Below are positions 46,231 to 57,900 of a stretch of DNA of 64,000 nt, piece by piece. A program made the position numbers and the translations under genes. This stretch comes from Okapia johnstoni (Eukaryota; Chordata; Mammalia; Artiodactyla; Giraffidae): NCBI GenBank assembly GCA_024291935.2, contig CM044312.1:77271001-77335000 (forward strand), read 5' to 3'. The notes under the pieces are model-generated. The model had not been told where the DNA came from. It searched no databases and worked only from the letters and a program-made list of their open reading frames with translations. Numbering within the stretch: position 1 is the first letter of the stretch; the number at the start of each line of letters is the position of its first letter.

Positions 46231-46376
46231 AGTGGTTTATCCTACTTTCTTTTGTTTAAGACTGAATTTTGCAATAAGGTTCTCATGATCAGAGCAACAA
46301 TTAGCTCCAGGTCTTATTTTGGCTGACTGTACAGAGCTTCTCCATCTTTGGCTACAAAGAATATAATCAATTTTTT
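46231..46376 (-). mobile_element. Older BovB, antisense, 5' part
   Basis: Resumes the antisense BovB: TTTAAGACTGAATTTTGCAA, GGTTCTCATGATCAGAGCAA, and TTGGCTACAAAGAATATAAT, equal in order to 58620-58770 of the near-complete copy. Similarity ends near 46376, the 5' truncation point. Confidence 0.9.
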
Positions 46377-48035
46377 TCATAGATCTCATCTAGCAGAGAT
46401 CAGATCTTTTCAAGCAGCCCTCAGGACCTCAGATAAACACTGATGCCTAAGGAATTTCTCAGCTTCTTAGGGAGTGAGCTGAGCTGATATGCACTAGCAC
46501 AGGTGCGTATGTCATTAACTGCAACATGATCTTTAGACAGACTGGTGGTAACTGCGCTGAGGCTGCGCAGTAGCCCTTTGGGCACAGTAAGGAAGAGAGA
46601 AATAATAGTGGTGGTGAATGGTTATTTTCTCTTCTCTAGCAAGATCCTCTGGGATTATCACAATTATCTTACTTCTGGGGTAAATATGTCCCTATAGTTT
46701 ACATATAATGTTTATATATAAACATTATGTACATATATAAAATGTTACTTCTCTTACAAATTTGCTTATTGTTGTGAGTTCTTTGAGATGTATGAAAATC
46801 ATTTTTGTCTAGTAGAATTTGAGTGTCCTACTAAATGTGTCAGAATTAAGGTATTTTATAAACCAAAGACTGAGTGCCCCTGTCTTATTCACTACTTAAA
46901 ATTCATTTTTTCCTGAAAACAAATCTAAGTAACTAATGAGTAGAGAGTATTTTTAAAAGATAGCTAAGTCTGCTAATTTTACCACATACCTATAATATCT
47001 TAGTTTTATGGCTATTTCTCAGAGAAGGAAGGTAATATTTAGAAGAGGGTATATATTCAAAGACAGGAATTTTTTGTTTGTTTGTTTTTCTGATGCAAGC
47101 CATCTGAGCAGGTATCAGCTGAGGATGAGGAGTCATTTGAAAGGCTTAAATCCGTGATTTGAGTGAAAGAGAAAATACTTAATATTGATAGGGAATTTTT
47201 CAGAGGAAAGGGAGTCCATGAATATGAAGTATAAGAGGAGGAATTATCCCAGAATAATGAGAGACACTTGATAGTGTTCTTGGAGGTGGAAATGATAACT
47301 ATGTAGGCACAATTCTATGTGAGACATCTGTTTTCTCTGTGAGTAGCAGAGAGTGCTGTCACAGTGAAGTCAGTATGAGGAGCAGGGCAGAGAGTGGGAT
47401 GTCAGGGGGAGTGGAAGAGGTGACTGTTCAATGTCTCCTTATTAAAAACATCTTATATCGTGAGTTTCTTTTGTACAACTAAGAGGTTGTAAGGTTACCC
47501 CACCCCTTTAGATTTCATGTCACACCACAATATTTGTTGCACATTTCCATACATGGCTTCAGACACCCCACTTTTTTTGCATGTTCACATTGACACCTCT
47601 AATCGAGTTTTACATGTCAAATTCAAACTATTGAGACCAGATTCATTCAGAACTTTTCAGAAGCTATTTACTGCTGACACTGTCTATAATCCGATAACTC
47701 CTTTTTACAGTGTCATCAACTCTGCAAGAACACTTTGCATTTGTTGGTTTAATGATTTAAATATTTTAAGTTTTTAATGCTTTTTGAGTCTTACAAAAGA
47801 AATGTGATGTCACTAGTGTTAAAAACAGTAATTCTAATTAAATTAATGCAATGAGATAAAGTGTACATAACCAGATATTTTAAAAGGAGTGAACCTTTGA
47901 CTGTCAGTTGCAGTCTAATTTGACTTGAGCCTGTCAGCTTATCAGTTTTGAGGAAATTACCCCCAATAGAGAAAAAGAACAAAATACTAGAGGTATATAA
48001 TAAAAAACTGTATCTGAAGAAAAAAGTAGGAATAA
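46377..48035. other. Mostly unique sequence
   Basis: No gene or clear repeat. 47095-47430 is purine-rich without motifs. The longest frame (47517-47777) has 86 codons and no domain. Confidence 0.4.
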
Positions 48036-48039
48036 TGGA

Positions 48040-48260
48040 TTTTTTTTTTGAGATAATTTTATATTAACATGCAGTTACAGAAAATAGTACAGGGAAATCC
48101 ACTGTGTTCTTCATCCAGTTTCCTGCAGTGGTGACATTTTGCAATACTCTACTCCAAAATTAAATGAAGAGATGACATTGGTTTAATCCACTGACAATAT
48201 TCAAATTTCAACAGTTTTACCTACACTTATATTTAGTCGATTTTATATCCTTTTTCTTCC
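48040..48260 (-). mobile_element. Old L1 3'UTR, antisense (probable)
   Basis: TTTTTTTTTTGAGATAATTT, TGCAGTGGTGACATTTTGCA, GATGACATTGGTTTAATCCA, TCAACAGTTTTACCTACACT: the antisense order of an old L1 3'UTR. Diverged. Confidence 0.5.
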
Positions 48261-48570
48261 AAATGAAACAAGTCTTTAGAAAGTTTTGAATATTTGAATT
48301 GTGTCTCTTTTTAGGAAATCATTATGTATGAAAGAGTATGAAATAGTTGTATCTCGTATTTATTCTAACATCCTCCTACTGAAGACCTTGACATTTCTAA
48401 ATTTCTTATTTTGTAAATCGTATCTGAGCAATCTATTGGCAATAATAATCAGCAACATTAATATTCTGTGTAGGTATTACTTTCAAGAAAATAATGTACT
48501 AATAGGTTAATTATGAGAATATGATAAGCTTAGAGTGTATATCTTATTTAATTATCAAATGTAATTCTTA

Positions 48571-51500
48571 TTTTTTAAATAAATTTATTTATTTTAGTTG
48601 GGGGCTAATTACTTTACAGTATTGTAGTGGTTTTTGCCATACATTGACATGAATCAGCCATGGGTTTACATGTGTTCCCCATCCTGAACCTGCCTCCCAC
48701 CTCCCTCCCCATCCCATCCCTCTGGGTCATAACATTGCCCCAGCCCTGAGCATTTGTCTCATGCATCGAACCTGGAATGGTGTTCTGCCCCACATATGAT
48801 AATATACATGTTTCAATGCTATTCTCTCAGAACGTCCCACCCTCACCTTCTCCCTCAGAGTCCATAAGACTGTTCTATGCACCTGTGTCTCTTATTCTGT
48901 CTCACATATAGGGTTATCGTTACCATCTTTCAAATTCCATATATATGCATTAGTATACTGTATTGGTGTTTTCCTTTCTGGCTTACTTCACTCTGTATAA
49001 TGGGCTCCAGTTTCATCCATCTCAATAGAACTGATTCAAATGTATTCTTTTTAATGGCTGAGTAATATTCCATTGTGTATATGTACCACTGCTTCCTTAT
49101 CCATTCGTCTGCTGATGGACACCTAGGTTGCTTCCATGTTCTGGCTATTGTAAACAGTGCTGCGATGAACACTGGGGTACACGTGTCTCTTTCAATTCTG
49201 GTTTCCTCAGTGTGTATGCCCAGCAGTGGGATTGCTGGGTCATATGGCAGTTCTATTTCCAGTTTTTTAAGGAATCTCCACACTGTTCTCCATAGTGGCT
49301 GTACTAGTTTGCATTCCCACCAACATTGTAAGAGGGTTCCCTTTTCTCCACACCCTCTCCAGCATTTATTGCTTGTAGACTTTTGGATAGCAGCCATTCT
49401 GATTGGTGTGAAATGGTACCTCATTGTGGTTTTGATTTGCATTTCTCTAATAATGAGTGATGTTGAGCATCTTTTCATGTGTTTGTTAGCCATCTGTATG
49501 TCTTCTTTGGAGAAATGTCCGTTTAGTTCTTTGGCCCATTTTTTGATTGGGTCATTTATTTTTCTGGAATTGAGCTACAGGAGTTGCTTGTATATTTTTG
49601 AGATTAATTGTTTGTCTGTTGCTTCGTTTGCTATTATTTTCTCCCATTCTGAAGGCTGTATTTTCACATTGCTTATAGTTTCCTTTGTGCAAAAGCTTTT
49701 AAGTTTAATTAGGTCCCATTTGTTTATTTTTGCTTTTATTTCCAATATTCTGGGAGGTGGGTCATGGAGGATCCTGCTGTGATTTATGTCGGAGAGTGTT
49801 TTGCCTATGTTTTCCTCTAGGAGTTTTATAGTTTCTGGTCTTACATTTAGATCTTTAATCCATTTTGAGTTTATTTTTGTGTATGGTGTTAGGAAGTGTT
49901 CTAGTTTCATTCTTTTACAAGTGGTTGACCAGTTTTCCCAGCACCACTTGTTAAAGAGATTGTGTTTTCTCCATTGTATATTCTTGCCTCCTTTGTCGAA
50001 GATAAGGTGTCCATAAGGTGTCCATAAGGTGGATTTATCTCTGGGCTTTCTATTTTGTTCCATTGATCTATATTTCTATCTTTGTCCCAGTACCATACTG
50101 TCTTGATGACTGTGGCTTTGTAGTAGAGCCTGAGGTCAGGCAGGTTGATTCCTCCAGTTCCATTATTCTTTCTCAAGATTGCTTTGGCTATTCGAGGTTT
50201 CTTATACTTCCATACAAATTGTGAAATGATTTGTTCTAGTTCCGTGAAAAATACCGTTGGTAGCTTGAAAGAGATTGCATTGAATCTATAGGTTGCTTTG
50301 GGTAGTATACTCATTTTCACTATATTAATTCTTCCAATCCATGAACACAGTATATTTATCCATCTGTTTGTGTCCTCTTTGATTTCTTTCATCAGTGTTT
50401 TATAGTTTTCTATATATAAGTCTTTTGTTTCTTTAGGTAGATATATTCCTAAGTATTTTATTCTTTTTGTTGCAATGGTGAATGGTATTGTTTCCTTAAT
50501 TTCTCTTTCTGTTTTCTGATTATTGGTGTATAGGAATGCAAGGGATTTCTGTGTGTTAATTTTATATCCTGCAACTTTACTATATCCATTGATTAGCTCT
50601 AGTAATTTTCTGGTAGAATCTTTAGGGTTTTCTATGTAGAGGATCATGTCATCTGCAAACAGTGAGAGTTTTACTTCTTCTTTTCCTATCTGTATTCCTT
50701 TTATTTCTTTTTCAGCTCTGATTGCTATGGCCAAAACTTCCAAAACTATGTTGAATAGTAGTGGTGAAAGTGGGCACCCTCACCTTGTTCCTGACTTTAG
50801 GGGAAATGCTTTCAATTTTTCACCATTGAGAATAATGTTTGCTGTGGGTTTGTCATATATAGCTTTTATTATGTTGAGGTATGTTCCTTCTATTCCTGCT
50901 TTCTGGAGGGTTTTTATCATAAATGGATGTTGAATTTTGTCAAAAGCTTTTTCTGCATCTATTGAGATAATCATATGGTTTTTATCTTTCAATTTGTTAA
51001 TGTGGTGTATTACATTGATTGATTTGCAGATGTTAAAGAAACCTTGCATTCCTGGGATAAAGCCCACTTGGTCATGATGTATGGTCTTTTTAATATGATG
51101 TTAGATTCTGTTTGCTAGAATTTTATTAAGGATTTTTGCATCTATGTTCATCAGTGATATTGGCCTGTAGTTTTCTTTTTTTGTGGCATCTTTGTTTGGT
51201 TTTGGAATTAGGGTGATGGTGGCCTCATAGAATGAGTTTGGAAGTTTACCATCTTCTGCAATTTTCTGGAAGAGTTTGAGTAGGATATGTGTTAGCTCTT
51301 CTCTAAATTTTTGGTAGAAATCAGCTGTGAAGCCATCTGGTCCTGGGCTTTTGTTTGCTGGAAGATTTCTGATTACAGTTTCGATTTCCGTGCTTGTGAT
51401 GGGTCTGTTAAGATCTTCTATTTCTTCCTGGTTCAGTTTTGGAAAGTTATACTTTTCTAAGAATTTGTCCATTTCTTGCAGGTTGTCCATTTTATTGGCA

Positions 51501-51835
51501 TATAGCTGTTGGTAGTAGTCTCTTATGATCCTTTATATTTCTGTGTAGTCTGTTGTGATCTCTCCATTTTCATTTCTAATTTTGTTGATCTGATTCTTCT
51601 CCCTTTGTTTCTTGATGAGTCTGGCTAATGGTTTGTCAGTTTTGTTTATCTTCTCGAAAAACCAGCTTTTAGTTTTGTTGATTTTTGCTATGGTCTCTTT
51701 TGTTTCTTTTGCATTTATTTCTGCCCTAATTTTTAAGATTTCTTTCCTTCTACTAACCCTGGGGTTCTTCATTTCTTCCTTCTCTAGTTGCTTTAGGTGT
51801 AGAGTTAGTTTATTTATTTGATTTTTTTCTTGTTT
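48571..51835 (-). mobile_element. Young L1, 5'-truncated, antisense, 3.27 kb
   Basis: Perfect 14-base target-site duplication AAATGTAATTCTTA at 48557-48570 and 51836-51849. On the minus strand the order is ORF2 reverse transcriptase, ORF2 C-terminus, 3'UTR (about 48571-48929) and A-rich tail (TTTTTTAAATAAATTTATTT on the plus strand). 5' truncation removes ORF1 and the endonuclease. A local 11-base repeat (AAGGTGTCCAT, about 50004-50030) disturbs the frame. Confidence 0.97.
48930..51772 (-). pseudogene. L1 ORF2 relic (reverse transcriptase to C-terminus)
   Basis: Fragments in order on the minus strand: 51533-51772; 51101-51490 ([18 protein letters not shown] and [21 protein letters not shown] fingers); 50780-51067 ([19 protein letters not shown], motif A); 49907-50743 ([16 protein letters not shown], motif C with FADD near 50645-50656); 49575-50063; 48930-49493 with the Cys-rich end ([20 protein letters not shown]). 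Only a few stops and shifts separate them, so decay is recent. It cannot retrotranspose because endonuclease and ORF1 are missing. Confidence 0.95.
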
Positions 51836-51849
51836 AAATGTAATTCTTA

Positions 51850-52089
51850 ATGTATATTTTATCCATAGCTTATGATAATTTTATACTTATATATTTATGT
51901 TTTTAAATCATTTTTAATTTGGATGCAAGCCATGTGTGACTAATAATATAAATTAGGTTGGAATAGTCCAGGCAGCTATTTGGCACTATGAAATCAGAAG
52001 TAAGAAATGGTGGAAGGTGGAGGGGAAGATTTCAGGTGACTTTCATACCTAAATTATTCATTTTCCAGGTGAAAGCCTGAGTAATCTAT
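51850..52089. other. Unique spacer
   Basis: No recognised feature. Confidence 0.4.
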
Positions 52090-52366
52090 CTGCTGCTGCT
52101 GCTAATCGCTTCAGTTGTGTCCGACTTTGTGCGACCCCATAGATGGCAGCCCACGAGGCTTCCCCATCCCTAGGATTCTCCAGGCAAGAACACTTGAGTG
52201 GGTTGCCATTTCCTTCTCCAATGCATGAAAGTGAAAAGTGAAAGTGAAGACGCTCAGTCGTGTCCGACTCTTAGCAACCCCTGGACTGCAGCCTACCAGG
52301 CTCCTCCATCCATGGGATTTTCCAGGCAAGAGTACTGGAGTGGGTTGCCATTGCCTTCTCCGAGTG
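52090..52366 (-). mobile_element. Bov-A2-type dimeric SINE, antisense
   Basis: Two antisense monomers joined by a GAAAGTGAAAAGTGAAAGTG linker near 52226. Each has the TCGTGTCCGACT-type start, CCAGGCAAGARYACTKGAGT and GGGTTGCCATTTCCTTCTCC. A (GCT)n run opens it. Dimeric structure without a tRNA head is the Bov-A2 pattern. Confidence 0.92.
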
Positions 52367-52625
52367 TTCTATACTATCTCTTAAATTACTGGAGTGAAGC
52401 ACTGAGAGGCAACCCTTCCTTTTCAGGGAATATAGCAATAATTTACAATTTACAGAGTGTGCTGAGACTGCTTATATGGCAAATGGAGACAGTGAACCCA
52501 GAGTGTCAACTGTGGAAAAATATAAAACCCTGACAGAAAAGTGTTAGGAGTCAAAAGCACAATATTGGAATATGGGATGGTGTAAAGTTAAAAAGAGTGT
52601 ATCATTGACCAACGTAGAACCAGAA

Positions 52626-52860
52626 TGGGCTTCCTAGGTCACACAGTGGTAAAAAAATCCACACGCCATTGCAGGAGAATCAAGAGAAGTGGTTCAGTCC
52701 TTGGGTCAGGAAGATCCCCTGGAGTAGGAATAGGAAATAGCAACCGACTCCAGTAATCTTGCCTGGAAACTTCCATGGACACAGGAGCCTGGCAGGCTAC
52801 AGTCCATAGGGTCAAAGAAGTGTCAGACTCAACTGAGCAACTGAGCACACACACATGCAC
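52626..52860 (+). mobile_element. Bov-tA SINE
   Basis: Sense Bov-tA: GGGCTTCCTAGGTCACACAG, CAGGAAGATCCCCTGGAGTA, CTTGCCTGGAAACTTCCATG, end CAACTGAGCAACTGAGCACA. AGAACCAG at 52616-52623 and 52861-52868 is a probable short target-site duplication. Confidence 0.92.
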
Positions 52861-52868
52861 AGAACCAG

Positions 52869-54115
52869 CATAAAAAGAAAAAACATATCTGCTGAGACAG
52901 AATAGAGATTCAGTGACTAAATTATAACATACAAAAAAAAAAAAAAAACACCTTTCTGTAAAGAATAGTGCTCTGAACAAGGACTAGGGGAAATTTAAAT
53001 ACAGCTTTCCAAGCATAACATTATATTGTCCATACAGATATCTGAATGCCTATTTTGAAGAAAGAAATATCCTAAAAGCTTTAATACTTATAACACTTGG
53101 TTTTCTCCAATAAAATCTTTTCTCAATAGTCGTAGAATACCAATAGCTTCATTACTTGTGTTTAGTTCACATTAAATCAGGTTGATATTACTGTAACTTC
53201 CCATCTTTAATACACAGATGAAACTTAAATATTTGTCTTACTTGGGACACAGTTAAGCTTTAACTGAATTAGAACTTAAAAAGATGGGCTGATTAAATAA
53301 GTGAGTAATTATCTTTTTTTATATAATTTTTTATAAGAGATAAATGAGTATGACAAAAATACTCTTTTAAAAGCTATAAGTCATTTCTCATTATATCTTC
53401 TCTTAGAAAGATTTCTTTACTAAAGTTATAATTAAAGTATTTCCCGCAGAATAAGAAAATATGTATATACTGTCTAGACTTGTTAACTTGCCTTTGGCTA
53501 TGTCATAATTTAAAATGACCAGATGAGATTGGAAGAATAAAAGATAAACTAGTAAATCTGCTGAAAACTAGGGTTTGGTAATGTAATAGAAAAATAACAT
53601 AAAAATTAAGAATATATGAATAAAAATATATGGATAAAAAAACAGTAAAATTAGAGTAGATGTTAATAAATACATCTATTATTTGTCTCCATAACAATAC
53701 TCAAGATTCAGTGTCAACTTAAGCTATATCATAGATATATTTGTTTTTGCTATGTCATTTTGATTTTGGTCATCAAAACTTTATGTAGGAGCCTTCTCTA
53801 CTTTTACAATTTGTGATATCAGCTTGGGGAATGCTTTGTCAATAGCATATTTTTAAACACAGCAAAGGTAAGATCATTCATGGCAGATTGAATTACACTT
53901 CTTTCAGATGAGATAATCATGTTCAACAAGTGACAGCAGGAGTGCATTTGGAAATATTTCACAAAGCAGAGCTGCTCATAACTTTACAAAAGGTTAAAGA
54001 GTCCTCCAGGCACTTCATCCTCCTTCAGTTTTTCTCTCAGGAGAATGTGAACCATTTTCTTCAAACGATTATATAAACGTACCATTGGAATAAGTGCTCT
54101 CTCATTGGTGAAAAA
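52869..54115. other. Unique AT-rich sequence
   Basis: Poly-A near 52932-52948; otherwise no recognised repeat or gene. 53770-54050 is the most balanced part. Confidence 0.4.
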
Positions 54116-54119
54116 TGGC

Positions 54120-54387
54120 ACACAAATACATGAGAATATGTTAAATCTTATTAGTGTCTAGGGAAATAAAAATTAAAACTACGAGGAGATATATCTTAGT
54201 TTGGTGTAATTTAAAGTCTGAAAATACCAAGTACTGGTGAAGATAGGTAATAACAAGAATGCTTATAAGATGAAGATGGCAAATATGTCGTTATAAGCAC
54301 TATGGAAAACAGATAATGCCTAGTAAGTCTGAAGATAAACATTCCCTGTGGCCTGAAATTCTACTCCTAGGTATGTGACCAAAAACC
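54120..54387 (+). mobile_element. Old L1 ORF2 C-terminal fragment, sense
   Basis: AGGGAAATAAAAATTAAAAC, AAAATACCAAGTACTGGTGA, CTATGGAAAACAGATAATGC, GAAATTCTACTCCTAGGTAT follow the order of sense L1 ORF2 near its end. Cut on the right by the LTR. Confidence 0.65.
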
Positions 54388-55060
54388 TGGGTCTGGCTAC
54401 TTGCCCCTTAAAAGCCAATAAAGAGGCCAGGTTGGTCGAAAGGAAAATTTGCTTTATTTCGGATGCTGGCAACTGGGAGACAGGGGGCAGACATCCATTC
54501 AAAGACCAACATCCCCCTCCCACCGCTGACAATCAGTGGGCAAGAGCTTTTATAGATGGAGTTAGAGGGCTACATACAGGAACAACACAGTCAGCTCTGA
54601 CAGTTACTTTCAAATTGGTCATTTGTGGTGTGACCAGTGTCATCTTGCTTTTTTTTAGATACAATTAATCTTCAGTTTAAGGGTCAGTTTGTCAGTTTGT
54701 TTCCATTTCTTTGAGGCCAGTTCTCAGAATTGTGGGATTTTATGTTGTGGGTACAGTCTGGTCATCATGTAGTTAACTTCTTCTACCTGGTGGAGGTTTC
54801 AGTATCTATAAGAGAGCTCACAGATTGTAGCTCAGAATATTATCTATAGAACTTGAGAAGGAACTAAAGGTCCTTGACTGTGCTTAATGACTACATTATT
54901 ATTATTTGATCTCCTTTACTGTTTTCCTTTGTTTCTGCATTTTCTCACTTCTCTAACTAAACCTATTCTTTGGCTAAAGCTTTTCCACAGGCAAAGGGCA
55001 GGCAGAGGACATGCGGTAGGGTGGGGCGGGAGGTGGGGGAAGGGGCATGGTGCAAGGGCT
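54388..55060 (-). mobile_element. Probable ERV-type solo LTR, antisense
   Basis: Relatively GC-rich block inserted in an old L1. On the minus strand it has a poly-A signal (AATAAA, complement of 54453-54458) followed by AGCAAATTTTCCTTTCGACC and CCTGGCCTCTTTATTGGCTT, a usual R-U5 order, and would end in CA at 54388-54389. No gag, pol or env sequence is attached. The right border is approximate and no matching 4-6 base duplication was found, so the call is tentative. Confidence 0.5.
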
Positions 55061-55139
55061 ATAGAGTGGAGGACCATAGAATGGAGAAAATAAAGTGAAT
55101 GGGATAAAGGTAACATTCAAGTCAATAATAATTAAGAAT

Positions 55140-55720
55140 GTTTAAGACTGAGTTAAAGATATGTGTCTTCAGATTTTGAAAACGTGCAGAGTAATGAAAA
55201 AGATAAATAAAAAGGAAACAATTATGTCTAGACATTTCCTAGTGAAATGTTGAAAATCAAAGACAAAAGGAAGACCTTTAATAACCATCAAATCACAATA
55301 GATATCTAAAAAAAAAACAAAATAAATTTGAGATTAAATTTCTTAATAGAAATGATAGAAGACAAACTAACAAACACATTTAGAGAGTTAAGAGGAATTC
55401 ACAGACAAAGTAGAATAGTACTCCAACTATGATTCCCTTACAAAATTAGAGTGAAATAAATTTTCAGTTAAAAAATACTGGTTTTACCACCAACAAATTC
55501 TCATGGAAAATTGCTGAATAAAATTAATTTCAGAAGAAAAGAAATAAATGTGAGAAACTATGGTGAACTAAGAAACTGACAAAATGGACACTAAATAACA
55601 GAGTAGGATCAAACTATAACAATTTTACAATAATGGTAAAATATAATTGAATTAAAACAATAGGCATGTGAGATAACAAGAACAATTTGGTTTAAGACTT
55701 TCTACAGTCATTATATTGTT
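55140..55720 (+). mobile_element. Old L1/HAL1-like ORF1 region, sense (probable)
   Basis: A-rich strand with TTAGAGTGAAATAAATTTTC, TTACCACCAACAAATTCTCA and GGAAAATTGCTGAATAAAAT blocks, as in the ORF1 or inter-ORF part of old L1 or HAL1. Strongly diverged. Confidence 0.45.
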
Positions 55721-55989
55721 TGGGAAAAGAAAAGATACTGATTAGTGTCAGTCTTTTTTTTAAGACAATATGAAGATTAAAAAATATAAGATAACCTCTA
55801 TAAAGTACAGACATCTTCAGTTCATTTCCCATTAGCATGACAGTGTAGTACCTGGTATGAAATTTAGCACTCATTCCTATCATAAAGTCTATAAAACAGA
55901 TAAAATATATGAAAAGCAATTGGCTACCTACAGCAAAGGGTACAAGTGCTGACAGAGAGGATACATATAAACTGAGCCCCACCTTGACC

Positions 55990-57900
55990 CAGTTCAGATC
56001 AGTCGCTCAGTCATGTCCAACTCTTTGCGACCCCATAGACTGCAGCACAACAGGCTTCCCTGTCCATCACAAACTCCTGGAGCATGCTCAAGCTCTTGTC
56101 TATCGAGTCAGTGATGCCATCCAACCATTTCATCCTCTGCCGTCCCCTTCTTCTCCTGTCTTCAATCTTTCCTAGCATCAGGGTCTTCTTCAATGAGTTA
56201 GTTCTTCATATCAGGTGGCTAAAGTATTGGAGTTTGAGCTTCAAATTCTAATGCATATACTGATTTCCTTTAGTATTGGCTGGTTTGATCTCTTGCAGTC
56301 GAAGGGACTCTCAAGAGCCTTCTCCCACACCACAGTTCAAAAGCATCAATTCTTTGGTGCTCAGCTTTCTTTATAGTACAACTCTCACATACATACTTGA
56401 CTACTGGAAAAACCATAATTAGACTACACAGATATTTGTTGGAAAAGTAATCTCTCTGCTTTTTAGTATGCTGTCTAGGTTGGTCATAACTTCTTTTCCA
56501 AGGAGCAAGTGTCTTAATTTCATGGCTGCAGTTGCCATCTGCAGTGATTTGGAGCCCAAGAAAATAAAATCTGTCACTGTTGTCACTTTTTCCCCATCTA
56601 TTTGCCATGAAGTGATGGGACCAGATGCCATGATCTTAGTTTTTTGAATGTTGAGTTTTAAGCCAACTTTTTCACTCTCCTCTTACACTTTCATCAAGAG
56701 GCTCTTTAGTTCTTCGCTTTCTGCCATAAGGGTGGTGTCATCTGCATATTGGAGGTTGTTGATATTTTGCCTGGCAATCTTGATTCCATCTTGTGCTTCA
56801 TCTGCCTGGCATTTTGCATGATGTACTCTGCATAGAAGTTAAATAAACAGGATGACAATATACAGCCTTGACATGCTCCTTTCCCAATTTGGAACCAGTC
56901 TGTTGTTCCATGTACCATTCTAACTGTTGCTTCTTGACCTGCATATATATGTCTCAGGAGGCAGGTAAGGTGGTCTGGTATTCCCATCTCTTAAGAATTT
57001 TCCACATTTTCTTGTGATCCACACAGTCAAAGGCTTTGGCATAGTCAATGAAGCCAAAGTGGATGATTTTCGGGAATTCTCTTGCTTTTCTGATGATCTA
57101 TCAGTTGTTGGCAGTTTGATCTCTGGTTCCTCTGCCTTTTCTAATTCCAGCTTGAACATCTGAAAGTTCACGGTTCACATACTGTTGAAGGGCTGGCTTG
57201 GAGAATTTTGAGCATTACTTTACTAGCATGTGAGATGAGTGCACTTGTGTGGTAGTTTGAACATTCTTTGGCATTGCTCTTCCTTGGGATTAGAATGAAC
57301 ACTGAACATTTCTAGTCCTGTGGCCACTGCTGAGTTTTCCAAATGTGCTGCAATATTGAGTACAGCACTTTCACAGCATCATCTTTTAGGATTTGAAATA
57401 GCTCAGCTGAATTCCATCACCTCCAGCAGCTTTGTTCATAATGATGATTCCTAAGACCCACTTGAGTTCGCAATCCAGGATGTCAGGCTCTAGGTGAGTA
57501 ACCATACCATCGTGGTTATCTGAGTCATGAAGATCTTTTTTGTATAGTTCTTCTGTGTATTCTTGCCACCTCTTCTTAATATCTTCTGCTTCTGTTAGGT
57601 CCGTACTATTTCTGTCCTTTATTGTGCCCATCTTTGCATTAAATGTTCCCTTAGTATCTCTAATTTTCTTGAAGAGATCTCTAGTCTTTCCCATTTTATT
57701 GTTTTCCTCTATTTCCTTGCATTGATCGCTGAGGAAGGCTTTCTTATCTCTCCTTGCTATTCTTTGGAACTCTGCATTCAAATGGGTATATCTTTCCTTT
57801 TATCCTTGTCTTTTGCTTCTCTTCTTTTCTCAGCTATTTGTAAGGCCTCCTCAGACAACCATTTTGCTTTTTTGCATTTCTTTTTCTTGGAGATGGTCTT
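55990..57900 (-). mobile_element. Near-complete BovB, antisense, 3' half
   Basis: Antisense BovB from the 3' end (GATCAGTCGCTCAGTCATGT) through RT (ATCCACACAGTCAAAGGCTT near 57018) to the linker (CAACCATTTTGCTTTTTTGC). Continues at 58475-59636 across a younger U6-L1 insertion. Total BovB length without the insertion is about 3.07 kb, close to the roughly 3.2 kb of a full element. Confidence 0.95.
56270..57781 (-). pseudogene. BovB ORF2 reverse-transcriptase relic
   Basis: Pieces on the minus strand: 57386-57781 (131 codons; ARRDKKAFLSDQCKEIEENN, then PDILDCELKWVLG), 56920-57171, 56706-56987 (QGCILSSCLFNFYAEYIM, motif B) and 56270-56608. The YADD region is shifted out of frame. Several indels; inactive. 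Confidence 0.9.

Noticed and set aside
41851..46376. 5' inversion (twin priming) of one BovB
   Set aside because: Both arms contain their own 3' end and overlap in content, and exact 11-base duplications flank the sense copy, so it is a nested insertion of a second element.
48930..49493. L1 ORF2 C-terminal frame as a host zinc-finger gene
   Set aside because: The Cys-rich block is the usual ORF2 C-terminal motif, and the frame sits inside a 14-base duplication-bounded L1.
54320..54668. Frames of 70 and 97 codons over the LTR
   Set aside because: They follow the LTR sequence on both strands and have no retroviral protein motif.
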